Below, piece by piece: positions 1-9,247 of a DNA stretch of 64,000 nucleotides. The DNA comes from Petaurus breviceps papuanus (lineage: Eukaryota; Chordata; Mammalia; Diprotodontia; Petauridae), in contig JAMXIF010000058.1 in the NCBI GenBank assembly GCA_028583685.1, positions 13,722,485 to 13,786,484 of the forward strand, in the 5' to 3' direction. A program made the position numbers and the translations under genes. Position 1 is the stretch's first letter. Every line of letters starts with the position of its first letter. The notes below the pieces were generated by a model. It made no database searches, was not told where the DNA came from, and was given only the letters and a program-made list of their open reading frames with translations.

Positions 1-540
1 CCTTGACAGAATAACCTAGGAAGGCTATAGAACTGAAGAAAAGTATAACCATGGTATGGCTCCACAATAAAGGATCCTGAGAGGCTAAATGGCTATTGAT
101 TGATCGACTGACTGACTGTGGAGTAGGGGGTAGGTGATGTGAGGCTAAGAGTACCTGGAATGTAGGGTCACTGAAAGGAACAAATGAAGCAAAGAGAACA
201 ATAAGTACTAGAGACCTGCCTTTCCTATTTCATAATTTTACCATGTGCAGCCTCGGATGCTGGACTTCAGAAACACCATGTGCCATATCTCCTCTTAGCC
301 TGGTCATATGGCAGTACTTGGAGTTCATGGTCCCAGAGGGCAGTGAGGGAACAAAAAGTTCCTAAGTCTATTCTCATACTCCCCTTCTTCATTCCTGGGA
401 TGGAGATAATAGGAGTTCATTGCTATTATCTGTAGTGAACATTAGGAAAAGTCTTAAAATAGATGCTAAATGTTAACATTATGACATACTGAAAAATAAG
501 TCTCAGATTTATCTTGAGCTATTTATGATTACATTCATTT
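1..540. other. No identifiable gene or repeat
   Basis: Moderately AT-rich sequence with no long open frame and no repeat I can name. Confidence 0.5.
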
Positions 541-770
541 AAGCCATCCCTCGTGTCCTCCTCATCTATGCCAACCATAATGCTTCCCTTCCCTCAAGGC
601 TAGGCTCAGGTTTGACTTCCTCTAATTTGATTCAGTCATTTAACAATTATTTAGTAAGCTTCTACTATATATGAGCTGCTGTTCGAGGAGCTGAGGGTAC
701 AAAGACAAAAATGAAACAGCCCCTGCCCTCTATGAAATCCTTCCTTGATTCCACTGGCAGAAAGTGGATC
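541..770 (+). repeat. L2 LINE fragments, one nested in another
   Basis: Positions 541-629 and 746-770 read like the plus-strand L2 3' region (ccttccttgattccac type). Between them, 630-745 matches the L2 3' end on the opposite strand (catttaacaattatttag... cccctgccctctatg). Confidence 0.5.
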
Positions 771-780
771 AAATTTTCCC

Positions 781-1745
781 AGATCTCATAGAACCACCCA
801 AAGCTGGAAAATCATCTTGCCCAACTGCTGTCTGAAAAAGAATTCCCTCAACAATCGCTCCTGACAAGAGGTTCTCCATCCATCCATTGTTTGAAGACCT
901 CTAATGAGAAGGAACCCAAAGCCCCTTAAAGGAGCCCATTATATTGTTGTTGATTTAGTTGTTTCTGTCTCTTCATGACCCCATTGGGTTTTTCTTGGCA
1001 AAAATGCTAGTGGTTTCCCACTTCCTTCTCCAACTCATTTTATACATGAGAAAACTGAGGCAAACAGGTTAAGTGACTTGCCCAGGGTCAAACAGCTAGT
1101 AAGTGTATGAGGCTGGATTTGAACTCAGGAAGATGTGTCTTCCTGACTCCAAGCTCAGTGCTCTATCCACTATGGCACCATCTAACTGCTCTGAGGCAGC
1201 CCATTTTACATAGTTTACATTTTACATGAGGCAGGCTACCTTTACATAGCTATATGGTAAGGGAGCTTTTCCTTAAATTAGTGCTGATTCATCATTCCAA
1301 TTTCTACCCACTGCCCCCAGTCCTTTCATCTAGCACTACATAAAATAAATCCAATTGCGCACATGACCATTCTTCTATTTTGTGACAATGGATGTCATAT
1401 CCCTCTGAAATCTTCTCTTCTTCCAGCTTAAACATCTCCAGTTTCTTCAACTAATCCACATATAGAAGAATGCTTTTGAACACAACCCCTTTTCTAAAAT
1501 GTGGGGTACAGAACTGAACACAAGACTCCATATGTGGGCTAGCCATAGCCAAGTAGAATGATTCCTCTCACCTTTATTGTTCTGAAGGCTGAGCCTCTCA
1601 AGCAGGCTAAGACCACATTCACTATTTTTGTTGCCACTATCACACTGTTGACTTATATTGAGCTTGTGGGTCCTCTAAAGCCCCCAGATGTTTTTCAGAT
1701 AAACTTCTAGCTAGTCACCCCAACCCTGTATTGTGTATCCTTTAG
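781..1745 (-). repeat. CR1/L3-type LINE 3' region, interrupted by a Mar-1 SINE
   Basis: On the minus strand this follows the CR1 3' region: the block around 781-830, ttccagcttaaacatctcc at about 1423, gtacagaactgaacac at 1506 and cactgttgacttatattgag at about 1642 all have close counterparts in antisense CR1. The SINE at 945-1192 splits it. Confidence 0.75.
945..1192 (-). repeat. Mar-1-type CORE-SINE with BovB/RTE-like tail
   Basis: The plus strand shows the antisense tail first (ttcatgaccccattggg, tttttcttggcaaa) and then the antisense tRNA-like body (agtgacttgcccagggtc, ctgactcc, ctctatccac). The flanks agcccattatat (933-944) and agcccattttac (1198-1209) look like an eroded target-site duplication inside the CR1/L3. 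Confidence 0.8.
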
Positions 1746-1754
1746 TCCTTAATA

Positions 1755-2150
1755 CTCTGATTTGTCTTTTCTTTATCTTTATACATACCAAATCCCCTTA
1801 GGCCTCTTTTAGGATGGGACCTGTTTTTCATCCTTGGCTCCCTGGTCCTTAGCATACAGTTCCTTGAATATAGTAGATACTTTATATTCAGTCATTTTTC
1901 ATTTGTGTCCAAAGCCATTTGGGGTTTTCTTGGCAGAGATTCTAGAGTGGTTTGCCATTTCCTTCTCCAACTCATTTTACAGATGAGGAAACTGAGGTAA
2001 ATAGAGTTAAGTGACTTGCCAAGGGTCACATAGCTATAGTGTCTGAGGCAGCATTTGAACTCTGGTCTTCCTGACTCCAGGTCTGGCTCTCTTATCCACT
2101 GTGCCACCTAGCAACCCAGATACTTAATAAACATTTACAAAGTTCAATTC
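1755..2150 (+). repeat. L2 3' end split by a Mar-1 SINE
   Basis: Positions 1755-1884 carry the L2 3' end (ggacctgtttttc, cttagcatacag) and 2118-2150 resume it (tacttaataaacattt). The SINE at 1886-2117 lies between, flanked by agatacttta/agatacttaa. Confidence 0.7.
1886..2117 (-). repeat. Mar-1-type CORE-SINE inserted in L2
   Basis: The antisense tail has ttggggttttcttggcagag and ccatttccttctccaactc. The antisense body has gatgaggaaactgaggtaaa and gtcttcctgactcc and ends in ccactgtgccacctagc. The near-duplicate agatactt flanks at 1875-1885 and 2118-2128 mark the insertion. Confidence 0.85.
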
Positions 2151-2230
2151 TAATCTACAGGTGTTTAATAAGCAGCTATGATGTCCCTAGCACTGTGTGG
2201 AAACTCAAAGATTACCCATACATGCTCCAG
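2150..2230 (-). repeat. L2 3' end fragment
   Basis: The order gtgtttaataagcagc, atgtccctagcactgtg is the antisense of the L2 3' terminus. From about 2230 to 2665 I see nothing identifiable. Confidence 0.45.
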
Positions 2231-2670
2231 AAAATTCATCCGTGTTAGTCAGCTGTGACAGTCCCTTGCATGCTCTGATTAAAGCTTTAATGAATGAAGG
2301 AGTGAATGAATAAATGAACCAGTTTGGCATGTCCTATATAGCCTCAGGAAGATGAACAGTTAGTATAGGAGTATTTCTCATCTGTCCCATTTAGCTTTCT
2401 TCTTCAGTCTTCAAAAATCTAGGCTCCTGGGGCTGTGTTTGTGGGTCACCCAAATATATCCTGTGCTTCTGGCATTGTCTACCATTGGATTCACAGTCCA
2501 CCCCATACTTCAGAGACACTGAGGCAGACCAATGGGAAGGATATGGAAAGTGATTGTTTTTCAAGTATCTTAAATAGTTTCATGATCAATTAGTTTGGAA
2601 ACTTATTATATGAGCAGTGGGATATTTTTTGAGGGTGGGAGGGTAAAGAAGTACCAGCTATCACTATGAA

Positions 2671-2925
2671 GCTAGATGGCACTGTGGATGGAGTACTGGA
2701 TATGAAGTTAAGAAGACCTCAGTTAAAATCCTGCCTCACACACTTATTAGCTGAGTTGTGACCCTGGGCAAGTCACTTCCCTCTGTGCTTCAGTTTCCTC
2801 ATCTGTAAAAATGCAGATAATAAGAGCACCTACCTTCCAGGATTGTGAGGATCAGATGAGCTAACACAAAATGCTTTTTCAAACCTTACATCAGAATATA
2901 AACACTAACTCTTAATATTATGTAA
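2671..2925 (+). repeat. MIR/Ther-type CORE-SINE
   Basis: The tRNA-like head (gctagatggcactgtgg), the CORE block (gtgaccctgggcaagtcac, cagtttcctcatctgtaaaa) and the tail with gattgtgaggatcagatgag are all in order. Confidence 0.85.
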
Positions 2926-3254
2926 ACACACTCAAAAATGTGAGACAACAGCTTGATGAAGGCATGGATTATCTCCTCCCCTTGCTGGAGCCTTCACCTT
3001 AAGGCAGTTTCCTGTGTGGCCTTTCTGGAAACTATGTAGACACAAGAATCCTCAAAATTCCTCTTGAGGAATGTCTCAATAATACCATTTAGCATATTAT
3101 TTTTATTATCTAGGACCATGTCCACCTTCTCTCCAATTTTGCAATTTTTTCTAACTGCAATTTAGGTAGGAAAAGGTAGTCTCCAGAAGGTCAAATAGAG
3201 AGGCTTTACATGACTCTTTGAAACAGGGTGGAGGGAGGTGTCATGTACAACAAA

Positions 3255-3365
3255 TCCTAGCTTAGTGGAAGCACTCTGGATTTAGGACCTCATGGGTTTG
3301 AGTCTCAGCTTTGAAACTGCCTGAGCCACCCCAAGCAAGAAACTTAATCTCTGAATCTCAGTTAG
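3255..3365 (+). repeat. MIR fragment
   Basis: It contains aatcctagcttagtggaagc, tgggtttgagtc and aacttaatctctgaatctc, a diverged MIR body without its tail. Confidence 0.6.
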
Positions 3366-3372
3366 AGTTGAT

Positions 3373-3712
3373 TAGACTGTGATCTCCTGGAGGGCAGGGA
3401 CTGTCTTTTACCTTTCTTAGTTTCCCCAGCACAAGCACAGACTCTCCTTGATCCAGTGAACCATCTCATGCCAATACTATATGTGAGATTTTCTTTCATA
3501 AAGATATTGGAGTGGCTTACCATTTCCTTCTCCAGTGGAGTAAGGCAAACATGGGGTAAGTGACTTACCAAGGGTCACACAGCTAGTAAGTGTCTGAGGT
3601 CACATTTGAATTCAGATCTTCCTGACTCCAGACCCAGGACTCTGTCTGAGCCACCTAGCTGCCTTGGTACATAGTAAGTATTTAATAATTGCTTGATGAC
3701 TGACTCAGTTTT
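3373..3712 (+). repeat. L2 3' end split by a Mar-1 SINE
   Basis: Positions 3373-3440 (gatctcctggagggcaggga, tttccccagcac) and 3665-3712 (ggtacatagtaagtatttaa) form one L2 terminus, interrupted by the SINE at 3441-3664. Confidence 0.7.
3441..3664 (-). repeat. Mar-1-type CORE-SINE
   Basis: It has catgccaatac, aagatattggagtggcttac and ccatttccttctccagtgga, then the antisense body with agtgacttaccaagggtcac and ccacctagctgcc. The BovB-like catgccaatac motif is shared with the copy at 48826. Confidence 0.8.
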
Positions 3713-3845
3713 TTCATAGATACTGACCCAGAAAGCCCCACAAGTCTCTACACATGCAAAATTGGGACACCCTGAACTTTTTGCACCACCTGCCTCACAG
3801 AGAAAATGCTTTGTAATCCTTAAAATCTTATACAATGCTGAATTA

Positions 3846-4078
3846 TTAATATGTGTGTGCAGTGCATAGGGCACTAGACCTGAAGTCAGAAAGAATGGAG
3901 TTCACATCTGACCTCACTTACCAGCCTTCGACTCTGGGCAAGTCAGCTTCCCTCTGCTTCAGTTTCTTCAACTGTAAAATAGAGTTAATAATATCACCTA
4001 CCTTCCAGGGTTGTTGCGAGGATCCAGTAAGATATTATTTGTGAAGTGCCTTGCAAATAAGTGCTAGCAATGATGATT
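3846..4078 (+). repeat. MIR/Ther-type CORE-SINE
   Basis: It reads gcagtgcatagggcactag, tctgggcaagtcag, cagtttcttcaactgtaaaa and ggttgttgcgaggatcc in order. A second, short MIR tail (atttgtaaagcatagtag) is at about 4188-4225. Confidence 0.8.
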
Positions 4079-4379
4079 TCTTGCTGGGAACAAATGATCA
4101 AACCAGAAGTTTTAATGACCTTTAGTGTCAGTTAATTTGATATGTGCATCTACATACCTATGATGTTCTTAAAAATAAATGAGATCATATTTGTAAAGCA
4201 TAGTAGTTGCTTAATAAATGAGTCTTTCCTTCCTGATTACACAAGGGCCAAATCCTGATATGAATTCAGCTCTTGCCATTATAATGTAAGCAGCTCATCA
4301 CATGTAAAGCTCAATTGATCAGAAACAGAAAAATCCTATTTTTTTCTTACAGAAAAATAAACTTAGTATTTTTTTTCCC

Positions 4380-4443
4380 CTAGAACATCAGAAATGGAAG
4401 AAACCTCAGTGATGGTTTAGTCCAGTCCCCTTTTATTTAATTT
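4380..4443 (-). repeat. MIR3/CR1-L3-like fragment abutting the retrogene 3' end
   Basis: The order tagaacatcagaaatggaag, cctcagtgatggtttagtcc matches the antisense of the L3-tailed SINE seen many times in the window. It marks the downstream limit of the retrocopy. Confidence 0.55.
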
Positions 4444-4444
4444 C

Positions 4445-5045
4445 AGGGGGGGGGGAAAGACTTTTAAAATAGTTCCTGCAAGACCAAATTTCCCAGAAAA
4501 CCACAGATATACAATATTGGCATTCTAAAAGTTAGAATATTCATTAGAATACAAAAGTCATACACACAAACAAAAGATTACCACTCTTTCCCAATCTAGG
4601 CAAAGAGAAATGTCTATGAATAACACAATCACATTTCACAAAGGGGCTATATTTACTTAAAGCATCAAAAATAAAATGAGCACCAAAAAAATTAAAAAGA
4701 GTCCTCAACTGCACCCCATGATTTAAATCTTCAAAACCAGAAATCATTGTGTTTTATCACTTTGCATTAACATAGATTATAAAAGTTCTTACTATTAAAG
4801 AGATGGAACCAGAGAATTCAAACAAGCTTTTTCAATTATACAATAAAACATCTGACACTGTGTCACTCTCTATATCCATTATCCCATATACTGATAAAAA
4901 CTACTTAAAAGAAGGGACTACCCTTTCACTTAGTTTCAAACAGAACACTTTAGAAACAAACAGCAGTCCTGCAATACACAAACACAATTTCAGGAACTAA
5001 CAAAACACCTTTATAAGCCCAAATATAACAAACAGGGTTATACTT
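4445..5045 (-). other. MORF4L1-like: Retained MORF4L1-derived 3' UTR of the retrogene
   Basis: Read on the minus strand after the stop codon, this stretch follows what I recall of the MORF4L1 3' UTR in the same order. Shared blocks include gttttattg, acttttataat followed by atgttaatgc, a later tggtgctcatttt / gctttaagtaaa block, and a terminal ggaact-type block. This shows the copy came from a mature mRNA. A minus-strand AATAAA is at 4432-4437, at the edge of an adjoining MIR3/CR1-like fragment, so the exact end is uncertain. No long A tail remains. Confidence 0.72.
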
Positions 5046-6137
5046 TTAGGCAACTTTTTGATTATACTCGGGAGGAGCATCCTTGTACTCACTGGCATTA
5101 AAAAAAGCTGAAGGATTCTTTGCTAAGTATTTTAAGAAATCGTGCAGGTAGTTGAACAAGGAAGCCAGACTCTTCTCGTCGAAAGGCGATTGGGCCAGCA
5201 TTGCTCCAATTCGAACAAACAGCCTCAGCAGATGTGGAGCGCCGTAGAGCTGAGACACGGGAACATCTGGATGACTGGCCAGGATCTCAGAGTACTGCGG
5301 CCTTTCGAAGTCGTAGAGGAGCTGGGTGCCCAGCAGGACGTTGAAGTGGTCTCGGATGCCCCCTACCACTTCCTCGGCGGCGTACTCCGTGTTATCCCCC
5401 TTGCCACGTGCTTTCTTGTACGCGACATACTCCTCCAGGATGGAGTCCACGTTCTTCTGGGCGGGAAGGGAGAAGAGCTGCCTTCGTTTGGTGACCAGGT
5501 CACAGTCCTGCACCAGCAGCGGCTTCAGCTCCGCGGGGATCTGGACTTGGGCCTCGGCGCGGGTGGCGGACGGCCCTGCGTCTTTGGCCGAGGGGTGGCC
5601 TCGGGTCCTTCTTCTCTGCTGCGGCTGGGGGCCCCCCCTGGCCGTGCTGGTGCTGGCACCGCTGCCGCTCCCTTCTCCCGCGGCCGTTTTCTGCTTGCTC
5701 TTTCTGGTTTGGCGCCCCGGGGCCTCCCAGCTGGCCGTAGCCGTGGCCGTGGCCGTGGCCGTGGCCATGGAGGTGGAGGGTGTGATACGAATGTTCTGGA
5801 AGAGGGTCTCCACGTTCTGCTGCTGCTGCTGCAGGGAGGCCGCGGCCGCTGCGCTGCCCCTGCGGCCCTGGGCAGCCCCTCGCGCCCGCTGCTCCTGGTT
5901 GGTCCTCTGAAGGTCGCGCTGCTTCTGCAGGTTGGCCTCGGAGTACTTGAGGACGCGGCTCTCGGGGACCCACTCGTCCCAGTTCTTGTTCCAGCCGCTG
6001 TAGTGGATCAGGTAGCGCACCTGTTTGTCCTCCATGACCACTTGCAGGCACTTGGCCTCGTAGAGAAGCGGCCCATGGAAGCACAGCACTCGCTCACCCT
6101 CCTGGAACTCGGGCTTTGGGGGCTGCTTGGGCGCCAT
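5046..6137 (-). CDS. MORF4L1-like: Intronless MORF4L1 (MRG15)-like retrogene, 363 aa, intact
   Basis: The protein begins MAPKQPPKPEFQEGERVLCF and ends DAPPEYNQKVA, matching MORF4L1/MRG15 from end to end. Residues 10-65 are the chromodomain. The aromatic residues known in MRG15 to read methylated H3K36 (Tyr26, Tyr46, Trp49, Trp53) are all present at the same positions. Residues 80-195 are a basic, low-complexity linker with poly-Ala, a five-Gln run and an Ala-Thr repeat (125-135). Residues about 196-360 are the MRG domain, with stretches such as YGAPHLLRLFVRIGAMLA kept. Human MRG15 (shorter isoform) is 323 aa, so this copy is about 40 aa longer, nearly all in the linker. The parent gene has many introns and this copy has none. 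MRG15 is a nuclear subunit of the NuA4/TIP60 acetyltransferase and Sin3 deacetylase complexes; sharing that role is inference. The start matches the parent start. One notable change is Trp to Cys in the parental DDWDL motif, here QDCDL (residues 210-214). The frame is open, so I call it a gene, but no expression evidence is visible. Confidence 0.88.
   Translation of the reverse strand: MAPKQPPKPEFQEGERVLCFHGPLLYEAKCLQVVMEDKQVRYLIHYSGWNKNWDEWVPESRVLKYSEANLQKQRDLQRTNQEQRARGAAQGRRGSAAAAASLQQQQQNVETLFQNIRITPSTSMATATATATATASWEAPGRQTRKSKQKTAAGEGSGSGASTSTARGGPQPQQRRRTRGHPSAKDAGPSATRAEAQVQIPAELKPLLVQDCDLVTKRRQLFSLPAQKNVDSILEEYVAYKKARGKGDNTEYAAEEVVGGIRDHFNVLLGTQLLYDFERPQYSEILASHPDVPVSQLYGAPHLLRLFVRIGAMLAQSPFDEKSLASLFNYLHDFLKYLAKNPSAFFNASEYKDAPPEYNQKVA
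5733..5771 (-). repeat. In-frame hexanucleotide (GCCACG)n repeat in the retrogene linker
   Basis: On the minus strand a gccacg-type hexamer repeats about five or six times and encodes alternating Ala-Thr (residues about 125-135). The unit length is a multiple of three, so copy-number change keeps the frame. The parental MRG15 linker has nothing like it. Confidence 0.75.
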
Positions 6138-6230
6138 GGAGGGGCCTCGGTGGTCTCACTCCTCCCACAACGCACAGGGACTGGCAGTGGCCCTCGGGGC
6201 TGCGGCTTTCTTCACGATCCTAGGGAGTAA
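6138..6230 (-). promoter_or_regulatory. GC-rich 5' UTR and possible promoter-proximal segment of the retrogene
   Basis: On the minus strand, about 90 bp upstream of the ATG is GC- and CpG-rich (gccgcagccccgagggcc is part of it). It then changes abruptly to AT-rich sequence past about 6230. The bases next to the ATG (ggcccctccATGG) resemble what I recall of the MORF4L1 leader. I see no TATA box. Whether this is only copied 5' UTR or also drives transcription cannot be decided from sequence. Confidence 0.45.
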
Positions 6231-6378
6231 GAAGTTAATTACTCCTGTTTTCCTATAAGAATCTTAGAAAATTCTGCTCAGTAATTTCTTTTCCATCCAC
6301 CCAATTCTGTTCTGCATGTTGGTAAAAACAAAAACAAAAACAAAAAAATATGGCCAAGCTTTCCTACCTCCAGAAGAT

Positions 6379-6562
6379 CAGATCATGGATTTAGATCCAG
6401 AAGGGGCCTTAGAGATCATCTAATCTCCTTTACAGACGAGGAAGCTAAGGCCCACACCCTGTGACCTTACTCAAGGTAATAGAGTTAGTAAATAGCAGAG
6501 CTGAGATTTGAACCTCTCTCTTGTAACTCCAAATCCAACATTCCCTTTACTATGCTAACTTT
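6379..6562 (-). repeat. MIR3-like CORE-SINE with CR1/L3 end
   Basis: Antisense L3 end gatcatggatttagatccag and ccttagagatcatctaatc, followed by antisense body (aggaagctaaggcccac, agagctgagatttgaacc). Confidence 0.75.
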
Positions 6563-7045
6563 TGGACAAGGAACAGCCAGGATTTCTCTGCTTATTTAAG
6601 AAAAAAAAAAAAGAGGACAAAAAAAAAACCTTTTAATATATCATTGTAATATTTTCCCTCTGTTTTTCAGATATTTCATTTTTTGACCCTGAACAGCCAC
6701 AATTTGGCCCTGATTTTTTTTTTCAAAGTCAGCAATCTGTACTCCAGGGATTTGGGCTTTTTATTAATAGGAGTTGTTGACTGGCACTTATGTAGCAACT
6801 TTTAAAGTCCTTGTTTCAGTTTCTCTAAAATAAAAAATGACATGATACAAAACTTTAAAAATAAGCAGAAGGTTAAATACAATGTATGTGGGAAAAGAAA
6901 ACAGTGAAAGAAATTCCCACACTGAGGAGATCACAGATCCAGCCAAATATCTAAGTTATATAAATTTTACCATGGCTATCCAAGGAATTCACTTTCTCCT
7001 GCAAAGACCTTCACCTGAGAAGCTTTAATCTCACTCAAAGAAATG
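6563..7045. other. No gene; A- and T-rich tracts
   Basis: Includes A-runs at 6600-6630 and a T-run near 6714. No open frame or recognisable repeat. Confidence 0.5.
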
Positions 7046-7049
7046 GACT

Positions 7050-7195
7050 CTTGTCCAGGCTCTGCTACTAATGAGCTACATGGCCTTGGACAAACCACTT
7101 CTCAGAGCTTAGTTTCTTTACTTGTGGAATGAGGACATTGGATTAGATGAGCTCTCAGAGCCTCTCAGATCTAATTGTCTATGAGTGTTACCATC
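7050..7195 (+). repeat. MIR3-like SINE
   Basis: Contains tctgctactaatgagctac, ttggacaaaccacttctcag and a tail with ttggattagatgagctctc and agatctaattgtctatgag, which is the L3-type end. Confidence 0.65.
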
Positions 7196-7240
7196 AGGTT
7201 TTCACCTCTTTCTTTCCCAGTGAAATTTAACAATTTAACC

Positions 7241-8510
7241 AGTGCCTGATATATTTAAGGTACTTGGGACACATTTTTTAAAATGATGCTCCCTACCCTC
7301 CAGAATCCTATAGTTGAATAGAAAAGATAAAGTATGTTCACAAATGAATATGGTACATATAGACCATAAAAGGGACAAAGAGGAAATCCAGATCAAGTGC
7401 TTTTGGAAAACTGAGAGGGAGAGGTTGCTTTCAGCTGAAGGGATCAAACAAGGTTTCTTGGAGGAGGGGTCCTTTGTTGAGCCTGGAATGAGAAGGAGAA
7501 ATATAACTGGGAAAGGTGAAGAGAAAGGGGGCATACTGGCTGTCGATGGATGACCTTTGAATGCAAGTTAAGTCAACAAGTGTTTATGAAGTGTTTACTT
7601 TGTATGCTTCAGGTACCATGCTAAGAACTGGGGATACGAAGAAAGAGAAAAATAGTGCTTTCACTCAAGGAGTTCCTGTCTACCAGGGAAGACAGCATGG
7701 AAGCCACTATGTACAGACAAGATATAGACAGGAGGAACTGGGGGTTACTCAGTGGGAAGGCATTCACATTAAGAGGGAGCAGAAAATGCTTCTTTCGGAA
7801 AGTGAGATTTTAGCTGCGACTTTAAAGTCAGGGAAGCCAGGAAACAGAGGAGGGTTACGTACATTCTAGGTGTGGGGACAGTAAGTGAAACTGTACTGAG
7901 TTTGGGGGTGGAGTATTTTATGCAAGGAACAGTAAGGTGGCCAATGTTGCTAGATCATGGCATAAGTGGAGGAAGGAAGGTTGGAGAAAAGGAAGGAGAG
8001 GGAAGAAGGAAGGAAGGAAGAGGAGAAAAGAAGGAAGGGAGGAAAAAAGGGATGAGGGGAGGGAGGAAGGAAACAAGTATTTTTAAAAGACCTACTATGT
8101 GCTAAATGCCTTACAATTATTATTTCTTTCGATCCTCATAACAACCCTGGGAGGTAAGTGCTTTATATCCTCTTCTCTTACCATTTTACAGATGAGGAGC
8201 TGCAGCAGAGTGGAGTGACTGTGATGCCAGATTTGAACTCAGAAGACTGGAAAGGTAGGAAGGGGCCAGGTTGTGAAGGGCTCTAAAAGCCAAAGAGAGG
8301 ATTTCATATTTAATCCTGGGAGCAATAGAGAGTTACTGGAGTTTATTGAAAAGGGTAGTAGCATGGACAGACCTACTCTTTAGGGCAGATTTCTTTGATA
8401 GATGAGAGGAGGATAGATTGGTGTAGGGAGAAACTTTAGAAATGAGAAGAATGAGTAAGAAATTGCCGTGGTCCAGGTGCAAGATGATGAGGTCCAACAC
8501 CAGGTTGGGA
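7241..8510 (-). repeat. Long L2 LINE (ORF2 3' part and 3' UTR, antisense), interrupted
   Basis: The plus strand reads the L2 complement: tcaacaagtgtttatgaagt at about 7573, ggcattcacattaagaggg at about 7759, aaaggtaggaaggggccagg at about 8251 and ttactggagtttattg at about 8333. A related antisense L2 piece lies just upstream at 7241-7545. The L2 is broken by a GGAA-rich tract and a MIR at 7969-8243. A further L2-like piece is at 8575-8740. Confidence 0.7.
7969..8243 (-). repeat. GGAA-rich tract plus MIR inserted in L2
   Basis: Purine-rich (ggaa/ggag)n from 7969 to about 8070 leads into an antisense MIR (cctactatgtgctaaatgcc, caaccctgggaggtaagtg, acagatgaggagctgc). The L2 match resumes at about 8244. 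Confidence 0.7.
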
Positions 8511-8744
8511 AAATGGGCAAGAAAGAAAATGGAATTGCTAGTAATCAAATTTAGCTGTCGCATAGACTTCATAAATAGAGGTTGTATGAAATAGGATTGG
8601 AAAGAGAAGTTGGAGCATGACTGTGAAAGACCTTAAATGGCAGGGATTCAGTATTTTCTGCTCTAAGCAATAAGAAGAGTCTTGTTCAAGAGAATTGATC
8701 AAGACAGAAAAATGGTTAGAACTGTCCATTTTGCTCCCAGGCTG

Positions 8745-9245
8745 GCCCACTTGGTTGCTTTCCTACATGTAGGGTTTCTTGCTTGGCTTCAAGCATAACT
8801 CTTTAGTTTCAGGTAGAAATTGTCTTCTCCTTAATCTCCCAGCCCCTGATCCAAAAGACCCCCATGGGTCTGCCTAGATCCTCTTTATCAAACCTAGACT
8901 TATTTTTCTCCTCAGTTAAAGAAACACCTCTCGAGTTCCCCTGACTTTAGCCCCTCCAACCTGTACTCTCTGTGACTTCCAAATGACATTGTTTTTGTAA
9001 CCATCCCTGTTTCCATCTCTGGACACTAACTCTTTTTGTTACAATTGGCCTGTCAACTCAGCAATATGTGGAAGGGGTGGGGAAGTATGGGATGTCTGGG
9101 TGGCAGCATGTATTTGTATTGGATTATAGCCATGGTAGATGCACTCTAAGCTTCCTTTTACCTCTAAAATTCTATGGTCTATAAGCATAACAAAGAGACC
9201 TGGGTGTCATTTATGGAGTCAGATTTAGGCTCAACATATTCAGAA
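8745..9245. other. No gene recognised; possible short L3-type tail
   Basis: Pyrimidine-rich unique-looking sequence. Only about 9130-9180 (taaaattctatggtctata) recalls an L3/MIR3 terminus. Confidence 0.4.
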
Positions 9246-9247
9246 GG

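Noticed and set aside
5326-6084. Two 194-codon frames overlapping the retrogene (5326-5910 plus, 5500-6084 minus)
   Set aside because: They are shadow frames over the MRG15-like coding sequence and its low-complexity linker.
5142-6230. A 362-codon open frame on the plus strand, antisense to the retrogene
   Set aside because: It mirrors the GC-rich coding strand. Its protein shows no domain, and long antisense frames are common over GC-rich genes lacking TTA, CTA or TCA codons.
7969-8070. GGAA-rich stretch as a CRISPR-like or regulatory repeat array
   Set aside because: A simple purine microsatellite at the tail of a MIR, with no spacer structure.
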